From: Candidatus Magasanikbacteria bacterium CG10_big_fil_rev_8_21_14_0_10_36_16
Lineage (GTDB): Bacteria; Patescibacteriota; Patescibacteriia; Magasanikbacterales; UBA922
NCBI GenBank assembly: GCA_002773185.1
Contig: PFBU01000064.1
Coordinates: 2,558-11,616, forward strand
Direction of reading: 5' to 3'
Length of the DNA: 9,059 bases
Under the pieces are notes generated by a model, which did no database searches, had not been told where the DNA came from, and was given only the letters and a program-made list of their open reading frames with translations. Below, in pieces: positions 1-8,142 of this stretch. The position numbers and the translations under genes were made by a program. Numbering within the stretch: the stretch's first letter is position 1; every line of letters begins with the position of its first letter.

Positions 1-1
1 T

Positions 2-1885
2 GCCGCTACCACATGTTTTTGGCAAAATCACCGTATCAATATTATTGATACTCCTGGTCATGTGGACTTTACTGTTGAAGTAGAACGTTCATTACGTGTT
101 CTTGATGGTGCTATTGCTGTATTTGATGGTTCACAAGGTGTAGAGCCACAATCAGAAACCGTTTGGCGTCAAGCTGACAAATACAATGTACCTCGTATTT
201 GTTTTGTCAACAAAATGGATAAGACTGGTGCTGACTTTTACATGAGTTTGAAATCTATTCAAGAGCGTTTGTCTCCAAAAGGTATTGCTATTCAATTGCC
301 AATTGGTAGTGAATCTACTTTTAGTGGAGTAGTAGATATTATCACTGAAAAAGCTTACAAATTTGAAGGTGACCATGGTATGACTATTGTGGAAATTGAA
401 GTACCTGCTGATATGAAAGACCAAGTGGTTAAGTATCGTGGTATTTTGATGGAAGCTGTGGCTGAAGCCAATGAAGAATTGATGGAAAAATATTTGAACG
501 GTGTAGCTATGACTGTTGATGAAGTCAAAAAAGGTATCCGTACTTTGGTTTTACGAGATGAAATTTATCCTGTGATGTGTGGTACAGCTTTGCAAAATAT
601 CGGTGTCCAAATAGCATTAGATAATGTTGTTGCTTACTTACCTTCACCTTTGGATGTGCCAACACTTTTTGGTATAGATCCAGATGATGAAGAAAAGAAA
701 ATTGAAGTCAAAACTGATGACAAAGCTCCTTTTGCTGGTCTAGCTTTCAAAGTTGCAACTGATCCTTTCGTTGGTAAACTTACTTTCTTCCGTGTGTATT
801 CAGGAAGTTTGAAATCTGGTACTTATGTTTTGAATACTACTTCAGGCAAAAAAGAACGTATCGCTCGTATTGTCCGTCTTCATGCTAATACTCGTGAAGA
901 AGTAGATGAAGTATTTGCTGGAGAAATTGCAGCAGCAATTGGTCTAAAAGAAACAACAACAGGTGATACTTTGTGTGATGAAGAGAATCCTATTGTTTTG
1001 GAAAGAATGACTTTTCCAGAACCAGTTATTTCCGTGGCTATTGAACCTGCTACCAAACAAGATGCTGAAAAAATGAGTTTGGCATTGCAAAAACTAGCTG
1101 AAGAAGATCCTACTTTCAAAGTTCATACTGATGAAGAAACTTTACAAACAATTATTTCAGGTATGGGAGAATTGCATTTGGATATTCTAGTTGATCGTAT
1201 GAAACGTGAGTTCAAAGTAGAAGCTCAAGTTGGCGCTCCACAAGTTGCTTACAAAGAAACTATTAGAAAAGTAGCTGAAGCTGAAGGTAAATATATCAAA
1301 CAATCTGGTGGACGTGGTCAGTATGGTCATTGTTGGTTGCGTATTGAACCTCGTGAAGGTGGTGCCGGTTTTGAATTCGTTGATGAAATCAAAGGTGGTT
1401 CTATTCCAAAAGAATATATTGGTCCTATCCAAAAAGGTGTTAAAGAAACTATGGACAAAGGCGTTATCGCTGGTTATCCACTTCTAGATATTAAAGCTAC
1501 TGTTTATGATGGTAGTTATCATGAAGTGGACTCTTCTGAAATTGCTTTTAAACTTGCTGGTAGTATGGCTTTTGCCGCTGCTGTCAAAAAAGCAGATCCA
1601 GTTGTACTTGAACCTCTTATGAGAGTAGAAGTAACTACACCTGAAAATTATATGGGAGATGTAATTGGTGATTTATCATCAAAACGTGGTCAAATCGAAG
1701 AAATGACAGATCGTGGCAGTGCTAAAGTTGTACGTGCTATTGTTCCTCTTTCAAGTATGTTTGGTTACGCTACATCTTTACGTTCTATGACTCAAGGTCG
1801 TGCTGCTTATGCTATGGAATTTTTGAGATATGGAGAATGTCCAAAGAACATTGAACAAGAAATTATTGACGGGAAGAGAAAATAA
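2..1885 (+). CDS. fusA: Elongation factor G (partial, N-terminus outside window)
   Basis: EF-G is the GTPase that drives tRNA-mRNA translocation on the ribosome and, with RRF, splits ribosomes after termination. The reading frame is open from base 2, upstream of the first possible in-window start (GTG at 62), and begins in the AATTCFW segment just after switch I. About 627 residues are visible of a usual 700, so the P-loop and most of switch I are missing only because of the window edge. Visible motifs are G3 DTPGH (47-61), G4 NKMD (209-220), the G5-like CGTAL, the domain II segment KVATDPFVGKLTFFRVYSG, the domain III segment GMGELHLDILVDRMKREF, and GSYHEVDSSE, whose histidine (1520-1522) is the conserved tip residue of domain IV. 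Domain V ends in RAAYAMEFLRY. The stop is TAA. No tuf or rpsG is visible; a terminator follows, so the gene ends its transcript here. Confidence 0.97.
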   Translation, partial: AATTCFWQNHRINIIDTPGHVDFTVEVERSLRVLDGAIAVFDGSQGVEPQSETVWRQADKYNVPRICFVNKMDKTGADFYMSLKSIQERLSPKGIAIQLPIGSESTFSGVVDIITEKAYKFEGDHGMTIVEIEVPADMKDQVVKYRGILMEAVAEANEELMEKYLNGVAMTVDEVKKGIRTLVLRDEIYPVMCGTALQNIGVQIALDNVVAYLPSPLDVPTLFGIDPDDEEKKIEVKTDDKAPFAGLAFKVATDPFVGKLTFFRVYSGSLKSGTYVLNTTSGKKERIARIVRLHANTREEVDEVFAGEIAAAIGLKETTTGDTLCDEENPIVLERMTFPEPVISVAIEPATKQDAEKMSLALQKLAEEDPTFKVHTDEETLQTIISGMGELHLDILVDRMKREFKVEAQVGAPQVAYKETIRKVAEAEGKYIKQSGGRGQYGHCWLRIEPREGGAGFEFVDEIKGGSIPKEYIGPIQKGVKETMDKGVIAGYPLLDIKATVYDGSYHEVDSSEIAFKLAGSMAFAAAVKKADPVVLEPLMRVEVTTPENYMGDVIGDLSSKRGQIEEMTDRGSAKVVRAIVPLSSMFGYATSLRSMTQGRAAYAMEFLRYGECPKNIEQEIIDGKRK

Positions 1886-1928
1886 AACTAAAGGCTTGAA
1901 AGGTAGAAAATGCTAGAAAAGCCTGAAA

Positions 1929-1958
1929 GGCAACCGTGATAAAACGGTTGTCTTTTTT
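1929..1958 (+). terminator. Rho-independent terminator of fusA
   Basis: The stem GGCAACCGT / ACGGTTGTC (9 bp, one G-U pair) has a GATAAA loop and is followed by six T. A weaker stem, AGGCTT (1892-1897) with AAGCCT (1919-1924), lies just upstream. The motif GCYTGAAAGG occurs twice, at 1894 and 1921. Confidence 0.9.
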
Positions 1959-1962
1959 GTCA

Positions 1963-1991
1963 TTGATTTTTTTCTTAATTTAAGATAGTAT
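1963..1991 (+). promoter_or_regulatory. Candidate promoter of trmD
   Basis: TTGATT at 1963-1968 is separated by 17 nt from TAGTAT at 1986-1991, shortly after the fusA terminator and 31 nt before the trmD start. The -10 matches the consensus at only four of six positions, so this is tentative. Its position suits a gene that needs its own promoter after a terminator. Confidence 0.35.
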
Positions 1992-2022
1992 TAGCCTAGT
2001 AAGCCTTGTTAGACTTTATCAC

Positions 2023-2718
2023 ATGCAATTCAATGTCATCACAATTTTCCCAAATATTATTGAAGACTATGCCAAAGAGTCTATTCTTGGTCGTGGACAA
2101 AAAGCTGAAGTGATAAAAATCAAGGCGATAAATTTGCGTGATTTTACTCTTGATAAGCACAACAAAGTTGATGACACTCCTTATGGCGGTGGACCTGGTA
2201 TGATACTTAGTGCTGAACCAATTTATCTTGCTTTGAAAAAAAATGATGCAATTCCTTTTGCTAAAGTTGATGGTCTAACAAAAATAAAAAAAGTGTTCAA
2301 TGGCAGTTTGAGTAGAAAAAAGAAAACAGTTTTACTTTCCCCACGCGGTACACAATTTGATCAAAAAATGGCTGAGAAGTTTTCTAAGTTAGATGAAATT
2401 ACTTTTATCTGTGGACGTTACGAAGGTATTGATCAGAGGGTGACGGACAATATGATTGACGAGGAAATTTCTATTGGACCTTATGTTTTGGCTGGTGGAG
2501 AGCTTGGCGCGCTTACTATTATTGAAGCTGTATCACGTCTTGTACCGGGTGTCCTTGGTAATCTAGAATCTACTAAAGATGAAACATTTTCAAGCTCAGA
2601 TGGCGAGTATCCTCAATATACCAAACCTGCAGATTTCAAAGGTTGGAAAGTGCCGGGTGTTTTGTTGAATGGTGATCATAAAAAAATAGCAGAGTGGCGT
2701 AAAGAAAACTCTAGATAA
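2023..2718 (+). CDS. trmD: tRNA (guanine(37)-N1)-methyltransferase TrmD
   Basis: TrmD uses S-adenosylmethionine to methylate N1 of G37, 3' of the anticodon, in tRNAs reading CNN codons and so prevents +1 frameshifting. The family works as a homodimer with a trefoil-knot SPOUT fold. Diagnostic segments are the start MQFNVITIFP, VDDTPYGGGPGM (residues 49-60), LLSPRG (104-109), GRYEGID (131-137) and the knot region EEISIGPYVLAGGELGA (147-163). SRLVPGVLG (171-179) carries the conserved catalytic-region arginine R172. The C-terminal tRNA-binding part shows EYPQYTKPADFKG and a WR near the end. The protein has 231 residues, slightly short of the usual 240-255, with a short C-terminus. The residue aligned to the catalytic Asp is Glu187 (see findings). 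The start is an ATG without a Shine-Dalgarno sequence. The usual rpsP-rimM-trmD-rplS neighbours are absent. Confidence 0.95.
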   Translation: MQFNVITIFPNIIEDYAKESILGRGQKAEVIKIKAINLRDFTLDKHNKVDDTPYGGGPGMILSAEPIYLALKKNDAIPFAKVDGLTKIKKVFNGSLSRKKKTVLLSPRGTQFDQKMAEKFSKLDEITFICGRYEGIDQRVTDNMIDEEISIGPYVLAGGELGALTIIEAVSRLVPGVLGNLESTKDETFSSSDGEYPQYTKPADFKGWKVPGVLLNGDHKKIAEWRKENSR

Positions 2719-2724
2719 ATTTTA

Positions 2725-3067
2725 AATTTAGGAATTTTAAATTTTAAAACAATTTTTTAATGACCTAATTTTAAATAAGTTTTTAAATCATTAATTTGGC
2801 TAAAATATGTCTAAAAAAATTTTATATATTACTATATTTATATTAGTTCTTATATTGGGTTTTGTGTTTTATTGGTATTCATATAGACTAGAACAAATAA
2901 GAAAAGAATGTTATAAGGAAGCATACAACAAACCAGCTTTTAGATTTGTTTCTAATGAGGATTTGTATAAACAATGTTTATTAAGTAAAGGTATTAAATA
3001 GATTTGAAATTAAAACATTTAAAAATTTAAAATTGTTTGAAAATTCGAAATTTAAAATTTCTAAATT
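2725..3067. repeat. AT-rich inverted repeat flanking the small membrane ORF
   Basis: The 20-nt arm at 2725-2744 (AATTTAGGAATTTTAAATTT) matches the reverse complement of 3048-3067 at 19 of 20 positions. The arms enclose the 64-codon ORF. Both arms are nearly pure A/T, so low complexity could explain part of the match. No transposase or target-site duplication is visible. The sequence between the arms and the ORF also repeats short ATTTAAAATT-like words. Confidence 0.45.
2807..3001 (+). CDS. Small single-pass membrane protein, unknown function
   Basis: I do not recognise a named family. The 64-residue product starts MSKKILYITI and has one hydrophobic segment at about residues 5-25. The two lysines before it predict the N-terminus inside and the tail outside. 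The tail has two cysteines (C35 in RKECYKEA and C57 in YKQCLLSKG) that could form a disulfide, and ends in LSKGIK. Short membrane-anchored proteins with paired cysteines of this general pattern are common in Patescibacteria, which is recollection rather than a search result. The ATG has no Shine-Dalgarno sequence, only A/T-rich DNA before it. The stop is TAG, and a terminator lies about 70 nt downstream. The gene could belong to the trmD transcript, since the 88-nt gap shows no strong terminator. Coding status is likely but not certain at this length. Confidence 0.6.
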   Translation: MSKKILYITIFILVLILGFVFYWYSYRLEQIRKECYKEAYNKPAFRFVSNEDLYKQCLLSKGIK

Positions 3068-3070
3068 AAG

Positions 3071-3096
3071 CCGTTTTTGTGAAAAAAACGGTTTTT
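3071..3096 (+). terminator. Rho-independent terminator after the small ORF
   Basis: The stem CCGTTTTT / AAAAACGG has a GTGAA loop and is followed by five T. It separates the trmD region from the rRNA promoter downstream. Confidence 0.8.
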
Positions 3097-3176
3097 AAAT
3101 CAAAGCATTTTTTATTTGATTTTTCTTCAAAATCGTAGTTTAGAGACTTATCCCCAAACTGTGCATTTCTATGCCC

Positions 3177-3205
3177 TTGACATACTCTCTGAAATTATGT
3201 ATTAT
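3177..3205 (+). promoter_or_regulatory. Promoter of the 16S rRNA transcript
   Basis: A perfect -35 TTGACA (3177-3182), a 17-nt spacer and a -10 TATTAT (3200-3205) form the best sigma-70-type promoter in the window. A/T tracts lie upstream at about 3098-3135. The predicted start is near 3212, about 440 nt before the mature 16S. A weaker candidate closer to the gene is TTGATA (3403-3408) with TATACA (3428-3433), but its spacer is 19 nt and it lies inside predicted hairpins. Confidence 0.75.
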
Positions 3206-3211
3206 TTGCAG

Positions 3212-3654
3212 GCAATTGAACACGACAATTTAACTCATCCCAAGTCTAGTTTGTAAAGATACTAGGACGAGAAAGAGCAACTAAATTGCATTTGGATATT
3301 TATATCAAAATGCAAACAGGTTTCTCTTTTTTTTATAGAAAAGAGACGTTCATTACAATTTACAAGTAACCAATCACGAAACATTAGTTGTACTGATTAA
3401 TGTTGATAATCGTGATCGGTAAGGTTCTATACAGTTTTTTCCTAAACTGTATAAGAAATGTATTCATATCTTTACTCGATAGTAAGAGATATGATTCACA
3501 ATACAAATGTGACAAGAAACAATATATATCCCTAGATAGGGATATACGAAGTCTATTTTTAGAGTCAGAATATATTTTAACTTCTATTAATTTAGAAGTA
3601 TCAACTCTTAGTTGCTGTGAAGCAACACTGAAAATGAATAATTTATTATTCATT
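3212..3654 (+). other. Long hairpin-rich leader of the 16S rRNA
   Basis: This stretch has no credible gene; the short ORFs in it lie in structured leader sequence. It contains a series of inverted repeats: 3286-3315 (14 positions, one mismatch), 3323-3346 (8 bp), 3369-3420 (ACC-ATCACGA outer stem, AACATTA/TAATGTT inner stem), 3428-3453 (10 bp, TATACAGTTT), 3465-3493 (one bulge), 3525-3546 (9 bp, AGAT loop), 3580-3599 (7 bp), 3611-3626 (6 bp, GTGA loop) and 3632-3655 (10 bp, ending at the mature 16S 5' end). The 5' arm of the processing stem is at 3493-3520. I saw no tRNA and no clear boxA. Confidence 0.7.
3493..3520 (+). other. 5' arm of the 16S precursor processing stem
   Basis: This 28-nt segment (GATTCACAATACAAATG followed by TGACAAGAAAC) pairs with 5234-5261 at 27 of 28 positions; the only mismatch is A3500 opposite A5254. 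A long leader-trailer duplex around 16S is the classic RNase III processing substrate. The pairing is read directly; the enzyme is inferred. Confidence 0.88.
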
Positions 3655-5148
<1,494 letters not shown>

Positions 5149-5157
5149 CTGGAGTAC

Positions 5158-5227
5158 ATCTCTATGAAAATAGAGATCCAAAGTCGAGATCATACTCGCA
5201 AGAGTATAGATCTTATACTCTTTGGAT
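5158..5227 (+). other. Structured 16S trailer hairpins
   Basis: The first hairpin is ATCTCTAT / ATAGAGAT (5158-5177) with a GAAA tetraloop. The second is ATCCAAAG (5176-5183) with CTTTGGAT (5220-5227), enclosing GATC-ATACTC / GAGTAT-A-GATC (5188-5212) around a GCAA tetraloop. Two GNRA loops and near-perfect stems suggest stable folds in the precursor that are removed on maturation. Confidence 0.75.
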
Positions 5228-5233
5228 AGACAA

Positions 5234-5261
5234 GTTTCTTGTCACATTTGTATAGTGAATC
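5234..5261 (+). other. 3' arm of the 16S precursor processing stem
   Basis: The segment GTTTCTTGTCACATTTG followed by TATAGTGAATC is the partner of 3493-3520. It lies 86 nt after the 16S end and just before the terminator, so the duplex encloses only the 16S. Confidence 0.88.
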
Positions 5262-5272
5262 TTCTAATAAAT

Positions 5273-5304
5273 AAAAACTTCCAAATATTTTTGGGAGTTT
5301 TTTT
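5273..5304. terminator. Bidirectional terminator between 16S and the DUF1003 gene
   Basis: The 13-bp stem AAAAACTTCCAAA / TTTGGGAGTTTTT has one G-U pair and a TATT loop, with T runs on both strands. It can end the 16S transcript on the plus strand and the convergent DUF1003 gene on the minus strand. Confidence 0.88.
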
Positions 5305-5339
5305 GTTGTATTATTAACTACAATTATGGATAGTCATTT

Positions 5340-6044
5340 CTATTTAGTTTTTTTATTTACCATTTCTACTATTTCTTCTAAGTAATCATTTTGTACTTGT
5401 TGAATCTCTATAAGTCTCTTATTCTGATTTACTATCAAGTGGTCTATTTTTTCATTTAAAATTTTTATTTCCAACTCAGCTTTCAAGTTTACTTTGTAGT
5501 CATGTTCACTTCTTTGTCTGTCTTTTTGTTCTTGTCTGTTTTGACTCATCATGATGATTGGTGCCTGTATAGCTGCTAAGCAAGACAAGACAAGATTGAG
5601 GAGAATGAAAGGGTAGGGGTCATAACCAGAATTTTTCAAAAAGATAATATTTAATATCATCCACAAAGTCATGAAGGAAAAAAAGGCGATGATGAAACCC
5701 CAACTACCACCAAAAGAAGCGACATGATCAGCGACTTTTTGTCCAATCGTCAATTTGTCGTCTATCTCATCCTCAATATTATCGGAAAGAATTTTGTTGT
5801 GAGAAATAGCGTCTACTACGTCTTTTTCTATTTTGTCGTACTCAGTCGCTCCTGCGTCTATGAGATACAAAAAGTACAAGCGACGGTATTTATTCAATTC
5901 TGTAATTGAAATATGATGAGTATTTTTTATTTTCGGGAATTCTTTTTTGATGAGGTGTACAATTCCGGGTTGGATATCTTCTATTTGCGCGCTTTCTTCT
6001 TCTTTGATTTGCTCTTTGGAAATGTAACTAATTATTTTTTTCAT
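5340..6044 (-). CDS. DUF1003 family membrane protein
   Basis: The function of DUF1003 proteins is not established. The 234-residue product carries the family core: GQKVADHVASFGGSWGFI (101-118), a first membrane span at about 115-136, DPYPFILLNLVLS (142-154) opening the second span to about 166, then QAPIIMMSQNRQ (160-171) and the polar DYKVNLKAELEI (182-193). A helical, probably coiled-coil C-terminus follows (IDHLIVNQNKRLIEIQQVQ). The N-terminal part (residues 46-98, from SITELNKYR) resembles the extra cytoplasmic domain of longer DUF1003 proteins. I place the start at the ATG at 6044 (MKKIISYISK), because the longer frame would need a TTG at 6089 at or just before the predicted transcription start. 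No Shine-Dalgarno sequence is present. The stop is TAG, close to the bidirectional terminator shared with 16S. It appears to be a single-gene transcript. Confidence 0.9.
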   Translation of the reverse strand: MKKIISYISKEQIKEEESAQIEDIQPGIVHLIKKEFPKIKNTHHISITELNKYRRLYFLYLIDAGATEYDKIEKDVVDAISHNKILSDNIEDEIDDKLTIGQKVADHVASFGGSWGFIIAFFSFMTLWMILNIIFLKNSGYDPYPFILLNLVLSCLAAIQAPIIMMSQNRQEQKDRQRSEHDYKVNLKAELEIKILNEKIDHLIVNQNKRLIEIQQVQNDYLEEIVEMVNKKTK

Positions 6045-6097
6045 ATTTGACAGGCGAATTATGACTATTATTTTTTTGATGATTAACAATTGACTTT

Positions 6098-6126
6098 ATT
6101 ATAGAACAAAATAAGATAATTAGCAA
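6098..6126 (-). promoter_or_regulatory. Promoter of the DUF1003 gene
   Basis: On the minus strand, TTGCTA (6126-6121), a 17-nt spacer and a perfect TATAAT (6103-6098) lie in the 113-nt gap after the lipoprotein gene. The predicted start near 6091 gives a 5' UTR of about 47 nt to the ATG at 6044. Confidence 0.65.
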
Positions 6127-6157
6127 AAATTAAACAAATATATTCTTTTTTTAAGTC

Positions 6158-6826
6158 TTATTTTACAATCTCACCAAGACTATTAATCACTGTCATCTTG
6201 TCTAAGTTGACACTGTACCAATTGAAAGTAACATTTCTTTCGGTCAGACTTTCAAAAACATGTATACTATAAATATTATTGTTGACACTGTCTAAGGCAA
6301 CTACCGGTCTACCACCAGTAACTGGGGAAGTACCATCAGTATTGGAAAATTGTTTGAGCCAAGTTTTTACTTGTGAAGTATTTTTGACTAGATCTATGGC
6401 TTTTGTCTCATTGAGACTAGCTTCATCATCTGTTGTAGAAGTCTGGTCGTCTGTGAATGCTTGACAACCAAATTTGAATTCCAAAGAATATTCCAGACAA
6501 TCTTCAGAATTGCTAATATTATTTTCTTGCGCCCAACCATAACCTTCTTCCTCTGCAGTACAACTTTCGGTATCGCTACACTCGTGGCCATAAAAGTTGC
6601 CAATATAGTCTTTGTCTTGCAAGACAAAATCTTTACAGCCTTGTAGAGCCTGTGAGTTGCTAAATTGTTTTTCACACTCGTAGAGCAAAGTAATATTTTT
6701 TTCTTTACTAAGATTGTAAGCTGAATTGTAAGGATTTTCTTGGTTATTATTTTTGACAACAGAACAGCCAGATAGAGTGGTTGTTAATAAGATGGAAAGA
6801 AATATTTTGGAAATATTTTTGTGCAT
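6158..6826 (-). CDS. Cys-rich lipoprotein, unknown function
   Basis: This is a 222-residue exported lipoprotein. The N-terminus has lysines, a hydrophobic stretch (about 8-17) and the lipobox LSGC, with the lipid-carrying cysteine at C21. The mature part has six more cysteines (C51, C64, C83, C89, C110, C121), all in residues 51-121, which suggests up to three disulfides in a compact extracytoplasmic domain. That domain includes EEGYGWAQENNISNSEDC, a pattern I associate with CPR surface proteins. A Thr/Asp linker (about 125-138) leads to a C-terminal domain (142-222) with AIDLVKNTSQVKTWLKQF, GGRPVVALDS and YSIHVFESL...NVTFNWYSVN, which resembles a small beta-rich domain recurring in CPR lipoproteins. 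These family impressions are from memory. The start is 9 nt after the stop of the aminotransferase gene, so the two probably share a transcript. No Shine-Dalgarno sequence and no clear terminator were found. Confidence 0.85.
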   Translation of the reverse strand: MHKNISKIFLSILLTTTLSGCSVVKNNNQENPYNSAYNLSKEKNITLLYECEKQFSNSQALQGCKDFVLQDKDYIGNFYGHECSDTESCTAEEEGYGWAQENNISNSEDCLEYSLEFKFGCQAFTDDQTSTTDDEASLNETKAIDLVKNTSQVKTWLKQFSNTDGTSPVTGGRPVVALDSVNNNIYSIHVFESLTERNVTFNWYSVNLDKMTVINSLGEIVK

Positions 6827-6835
6827 ATTTTTTTG

Positions 6836-7990
6836 TTAAAATAAACTTTGTGAAATGGCCTCGGCCAATCTGTCCAAGTTGTTTGGTTTGATACCTGAAA
6901 TATTGATCCTGCCATTTTTTGGGATGTAAATCGCGTAGTCTTTTTTTAGTTTTTTAGTATCTAGATTTGAAAAAAGTGAAAAAAGACCTTTTTGTTCTAC
7001 TAGAGCGTTGGCAGTAACTATGTTGTATAAGTTCAATTTATAGACTAGTTGTTGACGCATTTTTAACATATCTTTTCTAATAGTTTTTAATTCTTGTTGC
7101 CACTTTTCTAATAATGTTTTATCACCCAAGATTTGGGTTGCCAAATCACTGGGGTATCGTGGGGCATTGGAAAGAGTGACACGGATGATTTTTTCTAAGT
7201 TGCTAGTAATTATTTCTTTTTTATTTTTTATATTTAGAAAAGTAAGTAGGCCAAGTCTTTGTCCATATAGACTCATGTTTTTGGAAAAGGAAAAAGCCAT
7301 GGCAAAAGTGATTTCAGCTTCATATAATTTTTTGACAAGTTCCAAATCTTGCTCTAAAGTATCATTGACTAGTCCAATATAAGCGGCATCAATAAAGAAT
7401 ATAAGTTTTTTCTTTTTGGCAATATTTATTATTTCGGCTATTTCATCTGAATTTAAATCAACCCCAGTCGGGTTATGTCCACAGGCATCAAGAGATATTA
7501 GGGAATTGTCTGCTATATTTTCAACTGATTTCAAAAAATTTGTTTTTAGTTTTTTGGTTTCTGAATCATAATAATCAATTTTTGTAACCTCTAATCCAGC
7601 TTCTCCAAAAATGCCAGGGTGGTTACTCCAAGTAGGATTTGGGAAATATATTTTTTCAAAACCCATCTTTTGAAAAATTCTACCGGCTAGAAAATTGGCA
7701 TGAGTACCGCCGACTGTCTGAACAGAAGTGATATTTTCTTTGTCAGCAAAGTCAAGGAAAAAATCTTCAAATCTTTTTTTGAAAATAGGATCGCCTTCTA
7801 TTGGCAAGTAGTTGTCGTTTTTGGGAACAACTATATTTTGCAAACTTTCAAAAGCATAGGTATTACCTTGGTCATTGGTGATGACACCAATACCTAAGTT
7901 TATTTTTTGGGGATTGGTATCTCGCTCAAACTCGCTTTTGAGGGCAAAGATTGGGTCAGGTTCCAGATATGTTAGTTTTTGAATAGACAT
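6836..7990 (-). CDS. Class I PLP-dependent aminotransferase, AspC/TyrB type
   Basis: This enzyme is predicted to transfer amino groups between aspartate (or an aromatic amino acid) and 2-oxoglutarate using pyridoxal phosphate. The 384 residues align along the whole length with E. coli AspC (396). Visible residues are the start segment DPIFALKSEF and INLGIGV (30-36), GGTHAN (94-99, phosphate loop), W121 in NPTWSNH stacking on PLP, N173 in GHNPTG, D201 and Y204 in DAAYIGL contacting the pyridine ring, the Schiff-base lysine K237 in SFSKN, R245 binding the phosphate, R270 in IIRVTLSNAP matching the arginine that binds the substrate side-chain carboxylate, and R361 in GRINISG for the alpha-carboxylate. 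All key residues are present, so it should be active. R270 supports dicarboxylate use, but TyrB shares it, so aspartate versus aromatic preference is open. It is first in a unit with the lipoprotein gene. The ATG lacks a Shine-Dalgarno sequence. Confidence 0.93.
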   Translation of the reverse strand: MSIQKLTYLEPDPIFALKSEFERDTNPQKINLGIGVITNDQGNTYAFESLQNIVVPKNDNYLPIEGDPIFKKRFEDFFLDFADKENITSVQTVGGTHANFLAGRIFQKMGFEKIYFPNPTWSNHPGIFGEAGLEVTKIDYYDSETKKLKTNFLKSVENIADNSLISLDACGHNPTGVDLNSDEIAEIINIAKKKKLIFFIDAAYIGLVNDTLEQDLELVKKLYEAEITFAMAFSFSKNMSLYGQRLGLLTFLNIKNKKEIITSNLEKIIRVTLSNAPRYPSDLATQILGDKTLLEKWQQELKTIRKDMLKMRQQLVYKLNLYNIVTANALVEQKGLFSLFSNLDTKKLKKDYAIYIPKNGRINISGIKPNNLDRLAEAISQSLF

Positions 7991-8014
7991 AATTTGTTAG
8001 ATAATCTTTGATTA

Positions 8015-8023
8015 TTTATACCA
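8015..8023 (-). promoter_or_regulatory. Extended -10 promoter of the aminotransferase gene
   Basis: On the minus strand TGGTATAAA fits an extended -10 (TGn plus TATAAA). No good -35 lies 17 nt upstream. The predicted start near 8008 gives a short 5' UTR of about 18 nt before the ATG at 7990. Confidence 0.5.
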
Positions 8024-8081
8024 CTATGTTAACACATCTAAAATGGAAAAACAACGTATTTTTTATTTTGAATTTGACCAC

Positions 8082-8110
8082 TTGACCTAAAGCCAAAAAC
8101 TAGTTAAAAT
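8082..8110 (+). promoter_or_regulatory. Promoter of the acidic Phd-like gene
   Basis: TTGACC (8082-8087), a 17-nt spacer and TAAAAT (8105-8110) each match the consensus at five of six positions. The predicted start is near 8117. It points away from the aminotransferase promoter about 60 nt to its left. Confidence 0.7.
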
Positions 8111-8118
8111 GTAAACAT

Positions 8119-8142
8119 AATAACTCTCTAAATAACTCTCTA
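8119..8142 (+). repeat. Perfect 12-bp tandem duplication at the translation start
   Basis: AATAACTCTCTA occurs twice in a row, at 8119-8130 and 8131-8142. The last A of the second copy is the A of the ATG start. With a transcription start near 8117, the two copies make up almost the whole 5' UTR. Confidence 0.9.

Noticed and set aside
62..1885. fusA starting at the GTG at 62
   Set aside because: The frame continues upstream to base 2 with EF-G-specific residues before DTPGH, so the gene is cut by the window edge.
3148..3156. DnaA-box-like TTATCCCCA
   Set aside because: It is a single site with one mismatch to the consensus, with no cluster and no dnaA or dnaN nearby; not evidence for an origin.
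3403..3433. Second 16S promoter TTGATA / TATACA
   Set aside because: The spacer is 19 nt, and both boxes are parts of predicted hairpin stems; the upstream TTGACA-17-TATTAT is much better.
6045..6089. N-terminal extension of the DUF1003 protein from a TTG at 6089
   Set aside because: It would start at or just before the predicted transcription start and adds only a hydrophobic stretch not needed by the family; the ATG at 6044 is preferred.
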